In this document: positions 7,036-14,482 of the stretch, in pieces
How the letters are laid out: each line of letters begins with the position of its first letter
Numbering within the stretch: position 1 is the stretch's first letter
NCBI GenBank assembly: GCA_964456525.1
Contig: CAYWAP010000030.1
Span: 1-21,089, forward strand
Direction: 5' to 3'
Origin: Onthomonas sp964456525
Lineage (GTDB): Bacteria > Bacillota > Clostridia > Oscillospirales > Oscillospiraceae
DNA length: 21,089 nucleotides
The notes under the pieces: model-generated
Database searches by the model: none
Seen by the model: the letters and a program-made list of their open reading frames with translations, nothing else
What the model was told of the DNA's origin: nothing
Made by a program: the position numbers and the translations under genes

Positions 7036-8298
7036 GTGAAACAGCGTACTCGCCGCCGTGCAAAACCCAAACGCGATCTCACCCGTGTCGAACAGCTGGC
7101 CCGGGGGCCTGTAGATCTGCCTTTTCTGATGCTGACGCTCCTGCTGCTCGGCATTGGCCTGATTATGCTGCTCTCCGCCTCCTCCTATGCCGCCCGTTAC
7201 GATACGGCCGCGGGCTACGACGCCGCTGAAGGCGTTCTCGGGGATTCGTTCTATTTCTTCCAGCATCAGGCGATATACGCCGTCCTCGGCATTGTGGCCA
7301 TGCTGCTGATCTCCCGGCTGAATTATCAGCATCTGCGCTTGGCCGCCCTGCCGGTGCTTGCCGCTGCCATTGTGCTGCTGATCCTGGTGCTGACCCCGCT
7401 GGGAGTAACCAGCAACAACTCAACCCGCTGGTTAAGGGCGGGGCTGTGGTTTGGGCCAACGTATCAGCCCTCTGAGATTGCGAAGCTGGGAGTCGTCCTG
7501 TCGTTCGCGGCCATGCTCTCCAAACGAAGGCTCGGCTTGCCGGAGTTTAAAAAACGGCTGCCCCAGCCGTGGGAGAAGATCCGCTATTTTCTCTACTGGA
7601 GCAATCTGGTGGAGCTGATTCCCTATGTGTGCATCCTTCTGGTTGTGGCCGTCCTGATGCTGAAGGAACCCCATTTCTCCGGCACCGTTCTGGTGTTGGC
7701 AGCTGGCGCGGGCATCCTGTTTGCGGCGGGCATCCGCATTGGATGGTTTGTCCTGGGGGCAGGCGGCGTAGCCGGAATCGCCTACGTGATGATTGCCGTC
7801 CTGGGGTATAACTCCAGCCGTATCAGCGTTTGGCTGGATCCCTGGTCCGATCCCACTGGCACCGGTTACCAGATTGTCCAATCCCTGTACGCGGTGGCGT
7901 CTGGCGGCCTGACCGGTCTGGGCTTTGGCCTGAGCCGGCAAAAGTATCTGTATCTGCCCGAGGAACAAAACGACTTTATCTTTGCCATCATTGCCGAAGA
8001 GCTGGGCTTTGTCGGGGCGGCGATGATCGTCGTGCTGTTTGCCCTGCTGGTGATTCGGGGCTATTGGCTGGCGCTCCACGCCAGAGATCGTTTTGGATCT
8101 CTGCTGATTGTGGGCATCACCACGCTGTTGGCTGTTCAGGTGTTTTTGAACATGGCCGTTGTGACAAATGTCATCCCCTGCACCGGCATTTCCCTTCCCT
8201 TCTTCAGCTACGGCGGAACGGCGCTGGTGATCCAGCTGGTGGAGATGGGCATTGTGCTGTCCGTTTCCCGGCAGATACCCGCCCCAAAACACGGCTGA
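7036..8298 (+). CDS. ftsW: SEDS-family peptidoglycan glycosyltransferase (FtsW/SpoVE)
   Basis: The 420-residue polytopic protein polymerises lipid II together with its partner class B PBP. SEDS landmarks include YQPSEIAKL, SGTVLVLAAGAG, the extracytoplasmic block ending in DPTGTGYQIVQSLYAVASGG, QNDFIFAIIAEELGF and the C-terminal GISLPFFSYGGTAL. The N-terminus is basic and cytoplasmic. The start is GTG at 7036, supported by AAGGAGAAGG (7021-7030) 5 nt upstream. It lies 37 bp after mraY and 164 bp before murG. FtsW and SpoVE are paralogues that cannot be separated by motif. The position between mraY and murG matches B. subtilis spoVE (with murD missing here), but with ftsZ in the same cluster a vegetative FtsW role is at least as likely. 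Confidence 0.92.
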   Translation: MKQRTRRRAKPKRDLTRVEQLARGPVDLPFLMLTLLLLGIGLIMLLSASSYAARYDTAAGYDAAEGVLGDSFYFFQHQAIYAVLGIVAMLLISRLNYQHLRLAALPVLAAAIVLLILVLTPLGVTSNNSTRWLRAGLWFGPTYQPSEIAKLGVVLSFAAMLSKRRLGLPEFKKRLPQPWEKIRYFLYWSNLVELIPYVCILLVVAVLMLKEPHFSGTVLVLAAGAGILFAAGIRIGWFVLGAGGVAGIAYVMIAVLGYNSSRISVWLDPWSDPTGTGYQIVQSLYAVASGGLTGLGFGLSRQKYLYLPEEQNDFIFAIIAEELGFVGAAMIVVLFALLVIRGYWLALHARDRFGSLLIVGITTLLAVQVFLNMAVVTNVIPCTGISLPFFSYGGTALVIQLVEMGIVLSVSRQIPAPKHG

Positions 8299-8330
8299 GC
8301 TATCAGGCTCTGTTTGAGAAATGTCAACAT

Positions 8331-8351
8331 GCCCAGATGACGGGCCTTTTT
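8331..8351 (+). terminator. Weak hairpin plus T-run between ftsW and murG
   Basis: GCCC (8331-8334) can pair with GGGC (8342-8345), followed by TTTTT (8347-8351). A four-base stem is short, so this is at most a partial terminator or pause site. The 164-bp gap before murG otherwise shows no clear promoter. Confidence 0.3.
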
Positions 8352-8462
8352 CCACCATAAAGGATTGTGGCGTGAAATCCATTCCACGTTTCAAACAAGT
8401 CCTAAAATCCCCTGAAATTCCCCCAGGATGACTGGAGTTACATAGCAAAGGGAGCGATTCAA

Positions 8463-9584
8463 ATGAAAATTCTGTTTACCTGTGGCGGCACAGCTGGCCA
8501 CATCAATCCCGCGCTGGCGCTGGCCGGCATGTTTCAGGAGCGCGAGGGAGCCGAAATTCTGTTTGTTGGCGCAAAGGGCGGCATGGAGCAGAACCTGGTT
8601 CCCCGCTCCGGCTACCCCATTCAAACCGTTGAGATCTCCAGCTTTTACCGCTCTTTGAATCTGGACAGTCTGAAACACAACCTGAGGACGGCAAAGAACC
8701 TGATCACCTCTCCCGTGGAGGCCAAACAGATCTTGCGTAACTTCCAGCCCGACCTGGTGGTGGGAACCGGCGGCTATGCCTCCTACCCGGTGGTCAAACA
8801 GGCCGCCAAGCAGGGGATTCCCACGGCGGTGCATGAGTCCAACGCGGAGCCGGGCTTGACCACCAAGATGCTCTCCAAGTGTGTTGACAAGGTGATGGTG
8901 GGCTTTGAGGAGAGCAAACAGCACTATGCCCACCCGGAGCGCTGTGAAGTCACCGGCACGCCCGTGCGCAACGACTTCTTTGCGTGGAGCCGGGAAGAGG
9001 CCCGGGCCAAGCTGGGCATTGAGGACGACCGCCCTGTGGTGGTCACCACCTGGGGATCGCTGGGCGCCCAGGTCATGAACGAGCACATGGTGGACTTCGT
9101 CGCCCGTGAAGTGGCGGACGGCTGTCCCTTCCACCACATCTACGGGGTGGGGCAGCGTTATTACGAAAAGGTCACTGCCGGCGTAGCCAGACGGGGCATC
9201 CGTCTGGAGAAGTACCCCGCTGTGGACGTCCGGGACTATATTTACGACATGCCGGTGGTGATGGCCGTGGCGGATGTGATTTTAAGCCGTGCAGGGGCTT
9301 CCACCATCGCTGAAATCTCCGCCATTGCCAAGCCCAGCATTCTGGTTCCCTCCCCCAATGTGACGGCCAACCATCAGGAGAAAAACGCCCGTGTCCTGTC
9401 GGACAGAGGGGCCGCTACCCTGATGCTGGAGAAGGATTGCTCTGGGAAAGCCCTCTATCAGCAGGTTTGCACCATGCTGGAGAATCCGGCCGGCCTGAAA
9501 ATGATGCAGGTCAAGCTGAGAGAGATGTCGGTTTTGGACGCGAATGAGCGCATTTATAAGGTGCTTCACGACCTGATTCGCTGA
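8463..9584 (+). CDS. murG: MurG, lipid I to lipid II GlcNAc transferase
   Basis: The 373-residue GT28 glycosyltransferase adds GlcNAc from UDP-GlcNAc to lipid I at the inner membrane face. The first glycine-rich loop is GGTAGHINPAL (8-18), followed by GTGGYASYPV, HESNAEPGLTTK and the C-terminal domain. The UDP-GlcNAc site is represented by SRAGASTIAEI, and LVPSPNVTANHQEKNA follows it. Length is as expected (350-375). The ATG at 8463 follows AAAGGGAG (8447-8454). It sits between the SEDS gene and divIB as in B. subtilis, although murB, which follows murG there, is missing here. Confidence 0.97.
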   Translation: MKILFTCGGTAGHINPALALAGMFQEREGAEILFVGAKGGMEQNLVPRSGYPIQTVEISSFYRSLNLDSLKHNLRTAKNLITSPVEAKQILRNFQPDLVVGTGGYASYPVVKQAAKQGIPTAVHESNAEPGLTTKMLSKCVDKVMVGFEESKQHYAHPERCEVTGTPVRNDFFAWSREEARAKLGIEDDRPVVVTTWGSLGAQVMNEHMVDFVAREVADGCPFHHIYGVGQRYYEKVTAGVARRGIRLEKYPAVDVRDYIYDMPVVMAVADVILSRAGASTIAEISAIAKPSILVPSPNVTANHQEKNARVLSDRGAATLMLEKDCSGKALYQQVCTMLENPAGLKMMQVKLREMSVLDANERIYKVLHDLIR

Positions 9585-9620
9585 GAAAGCCATCCTCTCT
9601 GTCGGAAGGAGAGAAAACAT

Positions 9621-10463
9621 ATGCCCAGAGAGCGCAAGCATAGGCGAAGAAGAGAGAGAAACGGGCGGTTTTGGCCCCTCTATGTATTCTTTACCGCCGT
9701 GCTGATTGCCGTGGTTGTGATCGGCGGCAGCATTGTATTTTTTAAAGTCAATAGTTTTGACCTGCGCATGGTGACAAAGGATGGCAATGTGGTCAGTCTG
9801 ACGGGCAACAGCCGTTATACGGAGCAGGAGATTATCGATGCCTGCGGCGTGAGCTATCAGGATAACCTGTGCCTGGTCAGCACGACCAGCGTGACCAACA
9901 ACCTGATTTCCAACCTGAGCTACATTTCCAGCGTCAGCGTTACCCGGCATCTGCCCGGCACGTTGATTATCACCATCACAGAGAGCGAGGACGTCGCCGC
10001 CGTGGAGGCCGATGGGACGTGGTACATCATCGGCACAAATGGCAAAATTCTGGAAGAGAGCGACACCGCCCCCGACCTGACACAGGTGACCGGCCTGACG
10101 CTGACAGATCCCAGCGTTGGGGAAACCATTCAGGCCGACGGCAGCGCGGAAGAGGACGCTGAGAGCACCAGCCAGGATACGCAGGTGACGAGTCTGCTGT
10201 CCCTTCTGTCTGCGCTGGAGGGGCGCAACCTGCTGGGCGATATCACCCAGATCGACCTGTCCTCGGACAGCGTGCTGGTTATGACCTATCAGGACCGGCT
10301 CAAGGTAAAAATGCCTCTGGAGAGTAATTTTGAATACCAGGTCAAGGCATTTGATTCCATTTTGGAGGATTATATTCTGGTGAACTGGTCGGATTCATAC
10401 AGCGGTACACTGGATATGACCTATAGCGACGGGGAAATTCACTTGATTCGTGATGATGAATAA
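9621..10463 (+). CDS. ftsQ: Cell division protein DivIB/FtsQ
   Basis: The 280-residue bitopic protein has a highly basic cytoplasmic tail (residues 1-16), one membrane segment (about 17-40) and an extracellular POTRA domain. The POTRA part starts near FKVNSFDL and includes SLTGNSRYTEQEIIDACGV and SVSVTRHLPGTLIITITE, which match the FtsQ-type POTRA pattern of new-strand entry and closing beta strands. An acidic, serine-rich insertion (EEDAESTSQDTQ) precedes the beta domain that binds FtsL/DivIC. GGAAGGAGAG (9604-9613) precedes the ATG, and the gene is 36 bp after murG, so it is likely in the same transcript. It completes the FtsL-DivIB part of the septal complex. Confidence 0.92.
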   Translation: MPRERKHRRRRERNGRFWPLYVFFTAVLIAVVVIGGSIVFFKVNSFDLRMVTKDGNVVSLTGNSRYTEQEIIDACGVSYQDNLCLVSTTSVTNNLISNLSYISSVSVTRHLPGTLIITITESEDVAAVEADGTWYIIGTNGKILEESDTAPDLTQVTGLTLTDPSVGETIQADGSAEEDAESTSQDTQVTSLLSLLSALEGRNLLGDITQIDLSSDSVLVMTYQDRLKVKMPLESNFEYQVKAFDSILEDYILVNWSDSYSGTLDMTYSDGEIHLIRDDE

Positions 10464-10486
10464 TTTAGGAAAACCCAGGAAAGCTA

Positions 10487-10515
10487 TTGACCGTTTCGGG
10501 TTTATCAGTTAAAAT
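10487..10515 (+). promoter_or_regulatory. Promoter of ftsZ
   Basis: TTGACC (10487-10492) and TAAAAT (10510-10515) are 17 bp apart, giving a start near 10522 and a leader of about 55 nt. A second -10-like TATACT at 10525-10530 has no matching -35. The 113-bp gap after divIB and this promoter imply that ftsZ is transcribed at least partly on its own. Confidence 0.7.
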
Positions 10516-10576
10516 AAGTATGCGTATACTAGCGGGAATTGTGCGCTTTGGTATGACATAAACGGGAGGAACAATT

Positions 10577-11734
10577 ATGGCCTTTGAATATGAAGTGGAA
10601 ACAGACAGCGTAGTGAGCATAAAAGTTGTCGGCGTTGGCGGCGGTGGCAACAATGTTGTCAACCGGATGGTAAAGTCTGGCACCAAAGGTGTTGACTTTA
10701 TTGCCGTTAATACGGACAGGCAGGCGCTGAATGCCTCCGCAGCCACATATAAGCTGCAAATCGGTGAAAAGCTCACCCATGGACAGGGGGCCGGGGCCAA
10801 CCCTGAGATTGGCCGCAAAGCTGCCGAGGAAAGCGTCGGCCAGCTGACCAAGGCGCTGGAAGGAACCGATATGGTCTTTGTCACCTGCGGCATGGGCGGC
10901 GGCACCGGCACCGGCGGCAGCCCCATTGTGGCCGGGGTTGCCCGGGAGATGGGCATCCTGACCGTCGGCGTGGTGACCAAGCCGTTCTGGTTTGAGGGCA
11001 AGCGCCGCATGCAGCAGGCCGAAGAGGGCATCCGTGAGCTGCGCGAAAAGGTTGACTCCCTGGTCATTATCCCCAACGACCGTTTGAAGCATGCCACTGA
11101 CCAGAAGATCACCATGGTCAACGCCTTTGAAATTTCGGATGATGTGTTGAAGCAGGCGGTGGAGTCCATCTCCGACCTGGTCAAGCAGGTTGGCTTCATT
11201 AACCTGGACTTTGCCGACGTCACCAGCATCATGAAGGACGCGGGTCTGGCGCACATGGGCGTTGGGCGCGCCGCCGGCGCCAATAAGGCCGAGGAGGCTG
11301 CCCAGATGGCCATTTCCTCCCCGCTGCTGGAGACGTCCATTGTCGGCGCCCGCGGCGTTCTGGTCAATGTGGCCGGGTCTCTGGACATCGGACTGGAAGA
11401 GGTCGAAACCGCTGTTGGACTGGTTCAGGAAGCGGCGAATCCGGAAGCCAATATCATTTTTGGCGCCACTTTCGATCCCAACCTGGAGGATGAGATTCGC
11501 ATCACGGTCATCGCCACCGGTTTTGATGAAAATCAGGAGGGCCAGCAGATCCCTTTTGTGAAAAAGGCCGCTGAGCAGGAGCCGGCTGCCCCCGAGGCAG
11601 CGGAGGAGGCAGCGCCTGCTGAGGAGCCCTCTGCCGAGCAGCCGGAGGAGCCGGCCGCGCCCGCAAAAGAGAAAAAGGCCGATGAGGACGATCCCTGGGC
11701 GGATATTTTCCGAATGTTTGAAAAGCGCAAGTAA
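10577..11734 (+). CDS. ftsZ: Cell division GTPase FtsZ
   Basis: The 385-residue tubulin homologue polymerises into the Z ring. The nucleotide loop GVGGGGNNVVNRM is at 19-31, the tubulin signature GGGTGTG at 107-113, and the T7 catalytic loop NLDFADV at 209-215 retains both acidic residues. After the signature most bacteria have AAP; here it is GGSP (113-116). The GTPase core ends near residue 318. A linker rich in Ala, Glu and Pro follows, and the last 15 residues are DDPWADIFRMFEKRK, which stands in for the usual conserved tail (of the D-IPxFLR type). GGGAGG (10564-10569) precedes the ATG. There is no ftsA beside it, as in several Clostridia. It ends just before two hairpins. Confidence 0.98.
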   Translation: MAFEYEVETDSVVSIKVVGVGGGGNNVVNRMVKSGTKGVDFIAVNTDRQALNASAATYKLQIGEKLTHGQGAGANPEIGRKAAEESVGQLTKALEGTDMVFVTCGMGGGTGTGGSPIVAGVAREMGILTVGVVTKPFWFEGKRRMQQAEEGIRELREKVDSLVIIPNDRLKHATDQKITMVNAFEISDDVLKQAVESISDLVKQVGFINLDFADVTSIMKDAGLAHMGVGRAAGANKAEEAAQMAISSPLLETSIVGARGVLVNVAGSLDIGLEEVETAVGLVQEAANPEANIIFGATFDPNLEDEIRITVIATGFDENQEGQQIPFVKKAAEQEPAAPEAAEEAAPAEEPSAEQPEEPAAPAKEKKADEDDPWADIFRMFEKRK

Positions 11735-11741
11735 ACGTCAG

Positions 11742-11767
11742 GAGGAGGCCCTGTGAGGGGCCTCCTC
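11742..11767 (+). terminator. Hairpin directly after ftsZ
   Basis: GAGGAGGCCC (11742-11751) pairs perfectly with GGGCCTCCTC (11758-11767) around a 6-nt loop. There is no T-run after it, so it may stabilise the mRNA 3' end or work with the second hairpin at 11790. Confidence 0.5.
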
Positions 11768-11789
11768 ATCAACAAGGTATCATTGTCAC

Positions 11790-11828
11790 AATGCGGCATG
11801 GCGGAAGGCCATGCCGCATTTCATTGTT
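11790..11828. terminator. Convergent terminator hairpin between ftsZ and znuB
   Basis: AATGCGGCATGGC (11790-11802) pairs over 13 bp with GCCATGCCGCATT (11808-11820) around a 5-nt loop, followed by TCATTGTT on the + strand. It lies between the convergent ends of ftsZ and znuB, so it can serve both directions, although the T-tracts are imperfect. Confidence 0.65.
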
Positions 11829-11886
11829 TCCTCTGCAAAGGGGAGAAACTTTTTCAGAGACCCCGGCGGAATGGGAGCCAAACGGT

Positions 11887-12738
11887 CTACCTTCTCCACT
11901 TGCGGAAGGCAAAGGTCAGGAAGAACAGCACCGCCAGCAAAAGGGTCATGCTGGAGCCTGTGCTGGAGCCAACATAAAAGCTGACCATCAACCCACCGAC
12001 TCCGCAGAGAAGCGCGCCCAGCAGGGTGAAAAGGAAGTATTGCCGCATGTTCCGGGCGATGTTCCGGGCGGCGGCGGCAGGGAGCACCAGCATGGAGTTA
12101 ATCACGAGCAGTCCCACCCAGGTCATGGACAGGGTGACCACGACGGCGACGGCGCAGTTAAACAGGGCCTCCAGCCGCCAGAGGTTCAGCCCCCGGCTGT
12201 CTGCCAGGGCGGGATGGATGGCGGCAAGGGTCATGGCATTCATCCGAAGCACCCAGAGCAGGATCACCAGCAGCAAAATCACGGCCAGGAGCGCAATTTT
12301 GGCGGGGGTGACGGACAAGATGTCCCCAATTAACAGCGCGTTAAACTTGCTGAAGCTGCCGCCGTTCAGGGTGGAGAGGAAAATGCCCAGGGCGATGGTG
12401 GTGGAGGAGAACACCCCGATGACGGTGTCGCTGGCCATTCCGGAGCGCTGCTGCACCAGGGTGAACAAAAGGGCAAAGACGATCGAGAGGGCCACGGCAC
12501 ACCAGGTGCTGTCCACAAGGCCGCAGAGGGCGCCCACCGCCAGCCCGGTGAAGGCGGAGTGGCCCAGCGCGTCGGAGAAAAAGGCCATTCGATTTTGCAC
12601 CACCAGCATGGACATCAGGCCAAATAGGGGAGAGACAATCAGCACGGCCAGCAGTGCGTTTTTCATAAAGAGCATGCTGCCCGGCTCTGCCCAGGAAAAG
12701 GGCAGTAGATCCACAAGGGAATACCAAAGCTGCATCAT
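11887..12738 (-). CDS. znuB: Zinc ABC transporter permease ZnuB
   Basis: The 283-residue integral membrane protein belongs to the ABC-3 (cluster 9) metal permeases and has about eight to nine hydrophobic segments. Family landmarks include NRMAFFSDALGHSAFTGLAVG near the N-terminus, GVFSSTTIALGIFL, the ATPase-coupling stretch around LLIGDILSV and TWVGLLVINSMLVLPAAAARN. The start ATG at 12738 overlaps the znuC stop by 4 bp (ATGA) and follows GGAAGGAGG on the minus strand. The gene forms the translocation channel for metal delivered by ZnuA and powered by ZnuC. Zinc rather than manganese is inferred from the ligands of ZnuA. Confidence 0.9.
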   Translation of the reverse strand: MMQLWYSLVDLLPFSWAEPGSMLFMKNALLAVLIVSPLFGLMSMLVVQNRMAFFSDALGHSAFTGLAVGALCGLVDSTWCAVALSIVFALLFTLVQQRSGMASDTVIGVFSSTTIALGIFLSTLNGGSFSKFNALLIGDILSVTPAKIALLAVILLLVILLWVLRMNAMTLAAIHPALADSRGLNLWRLEALFNCAVAVVVTLSMTWVGLLVINSMLVLPAAAARNIARNMRQYFLFTLLGALLCGVGGLMVSFYVGSSTGSSMTLLLAVLFFLTFAFRKWRR

Positions 12739-13502
12739 GGCCGGCCTCCTTCCTGATTGCGCAGAGAAAACAGCTGACGGAATTCCTCTGAGGCCAGGAT
12801 TTCCTCGGGGGTTCCGGATTTTAAAATCTGCTGCTTGAGCAAAATCACCTTGTCCATCAGCCGCAATGTGCCGAAATCGTGGGTAGAGAGTAAAATCGAA
12901 AGGTCATACTGATTCCGAATGTCGTCCAGAAGTTCAAAGAGCTGCTGCTCCCCCTCCATGTCAACGCCGGACATGGGTTCGTCCAGAATTAAAATTTGGG
13001 GAACCGGTTCCAGTGCCATGGCCAGCAGCACCCGCTGCAGCTCGCCGCCGGAGAGCGTTCCCACGCGCTTGTCGATCAAATCCTCCCCCTGCACCCGGGA
13101 AAGGGAGGCGCGGATCTGCTCCCGGAGCTTTGCGGGCACTGGCAGCCACACCGGGCGGCTGGTGGTGGAACAGATAAACAGATCCAGCACACTGACCGGG
13201 GCGTCCGGGTCAAAGGCGGGGCTTTGGGGGACATAGCCAATGTGTGGGGTCATTTTGTTGCCAAGGGCGGTTTGAAAGGTAATGGTGCCCTTGTGGGGGA
13301 TCTGCCCCAAGATGGATTTGAAGAGGGAGCTTTTCCCCGCGCCGTTTGGACCGATCAGCGCGATCAGCTCGCCGCAGTGCATATGAAAATTGACGTCGCT
13401 GAGGATCTGGTCGCTGCCGAAGGAGACGGACAGGTGCTCCACCTTCAAACAGCAGCTTCCCTCACAGCCGGAGGTGACGCCGTTGTGTTTCATTCGTTTC
13501 AT
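12735..13502 (-). CDS. znuC: Zinc ABC transporter ATP-binding protein ZnuC
   Basis: The 255-residue ABC ATPase has Walker A GPNGAGKSS (51-59), signature LSGGE (150-154), Walker B ILILDEP (170-176) and switch histidine H208 in STHD. All are intact. Substrate class is inferred from its partners: the metal-binding lipoprotein upstream and the ABC-3 permease downstream. The ATG at 13502 was chosen because GGAGG lies 7 nt before it and it overlaps the znuA stop by ATGA; a longer frame to 13547 would run back into znuA. A Cys-containing N-terminal stretch (SGCEGSCC, 11-18) precedes the ABC fold and is unusual; whether it binds metal is unknown. Confidence 0.92.
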   Translation of the reverse strand: MKRMKHNGVTSGCEGSCCLKVEHLSVSFGSDQILSDVNFHMHCGELIALIGPNGAGKSSLFKSILGQIPHKGTITFQTALGNKMTPHIGYVPQSPAFDPDAPVSVLDLFICSTTSRPVWLPVPAKLREQIRASLSRVQGEDLIDKRVGTLSGGELQRVLLAMALEPVPQILILDEPMSGVDMEGEQQLFELLDDIRNQYDLSILLSTHDFGTLRLMDKVILLKQQILKSGTPEEILASEEFRQLFSLRNQEGGRP

Positions 13503-14395
13503 GAGTATGCCTCCAGAAGGGTGTCGATGTTGCCGGAGAGAATCCATTCATAGGCGTCCAGTCCGGTCAGGGATTCGGGGACGAGATCCTGGCTCATGCC
13601 CATGTTCAGGGCGTAGATCGCAAGGCCCCGCTCGTTGGAGAGCGCCCGCGCCGCAGAGTCCGAGCCGTTGGACTCGATGAACACCGCCGGCAGTTCGTAT
13701 TGATCTACCAGCTCTACCAGCTCTTTGATGCGCCGGGCAGAGGCCTCTGAGCCCTCTTCCTCCTCCACAGAGGCGACAATCTCCAGATCGAAGGCCCCGG
13801 CAAAGTATTCAAAGCCGTCGTGAAAGGTGATCAGCTCTTTGGGCTGTAAATTCTCCAGCCGTTCCCGCTGGGTCTGGTAAAAATCGGATAGCTCCTGCTG
13901 AATCGCCTGGGCGTTTGCCCCATAGACTGCCGCGTTGTCCGGGTCCAGTTCTGCCAGACCATCTGCCAGGTTCTGGGCCATTTGGGCTGCCCTGCTGGGA
14001 TCCAGCCAGAAGTGGGGATCGTATTCCTGCTCCTCATCGTTCCAGAGCAGATCCAGCGACGCAGAGCAGTCCAGCACATCGCGGCCTTCCAATACGTCCT
14101 CCAGAAAATCCTCCAGCCCGGCGCCGTTGATTGCGATGACATCGGCGGCGTCTATGGCTTTCATGTCCGTCATGGTCAGGGTGTAGTTGTGCAGGCAGCT
14201 GATCTGCTGGTCGATGACCAGGGAGAGCGCCACATCATCCGCGCCCTCGGTGACAGCCTGCGCCATGAGATAGACCGGATAGGTTGTGCAGGCTACCTGA
14301 AGGGCGTTGTCATCGGTGGCTGATCCTGTGCCGCCGCAGCTGACAAGCCCCATCAGAAGGCTGAGTGTGAAAATCAGAGAAAAAATGCGTTTCAA
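13499..14395 (-). CDS. znuA: Zinc-binding lipoprotein ZnuA (cluster 9 solute-binding protein)
   Basis: The 298-residue lipoprotein captures metal outside the membrane for ZnuBC. The N-terminus is a lipoprotein signal with lipobox LVSC, Cys20. Likely ligands are H69 (LHNYTLTMTD), H128 (DPHFWLDP) and H192 (FHDGFEYF), with an acidic fourth ligand probably E241. A His at the third position is typical of zinc-type members; manganese-type proteins such as PsaA have Glu there. There is no His-rich loop; an acidic run EEEEG (211-215) lies near the linker instead. The start is inferred as TTG at 14395, after ATGAGG at an 8-nt distance; the frame stays open to an ATG at 14455, which would bury the signal peptide. 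No terminator separates it from dinB, 87 bp upstream. Confidence 0.88.
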   Translation of the reverse strand: MKRIFSLIFTLSLLMGLVSCGGTGSATDDNALQVACTTYPVYLMAQAVTEGADDVALSLVIDQQISCLHNYTLTMTDMKAIDAADVIAINGAGLEDFLEDVLEGRDVLDCSASLDLLWNDEEQEYDPHFWLDPSRAAQMAQNLADGLAELDPDNAAVYGANAQAIQQELSDFYQTQRERLENLQPKELITFHDGFEYFAGAFDLEIVASVEEEEGSEASARRIKELVELVDQYELPAVFIESNGSDSAARALSNERGLAIYALNMGMSQDLVPESLTGLDAYEWILSGNIDTLLEAYS

Positions 14396-14482
14396 AATGA
14401 TGACCTCATTTAACAAAGAAGGGTATATCCCGGCAGCGGGGGGATTTCGAAGCATCCCGGGGAGCGCATCCGCTTTGCGTCC

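Noticed and set aside
7432..8448. 338-codon minus-strand open frame opposite ftsW
   Set aside because: It is the antisense of hydrophobic SEDS codons, giving a Gln/His/Asn/Gly-rich product with no domain.
11791..12838. Plus-strand open frames opposite znuB
   Set aside because: They are antisense of the permease; the minus-strand frame has the ABC-3 permease pattern and ATGA coupling to znuC.
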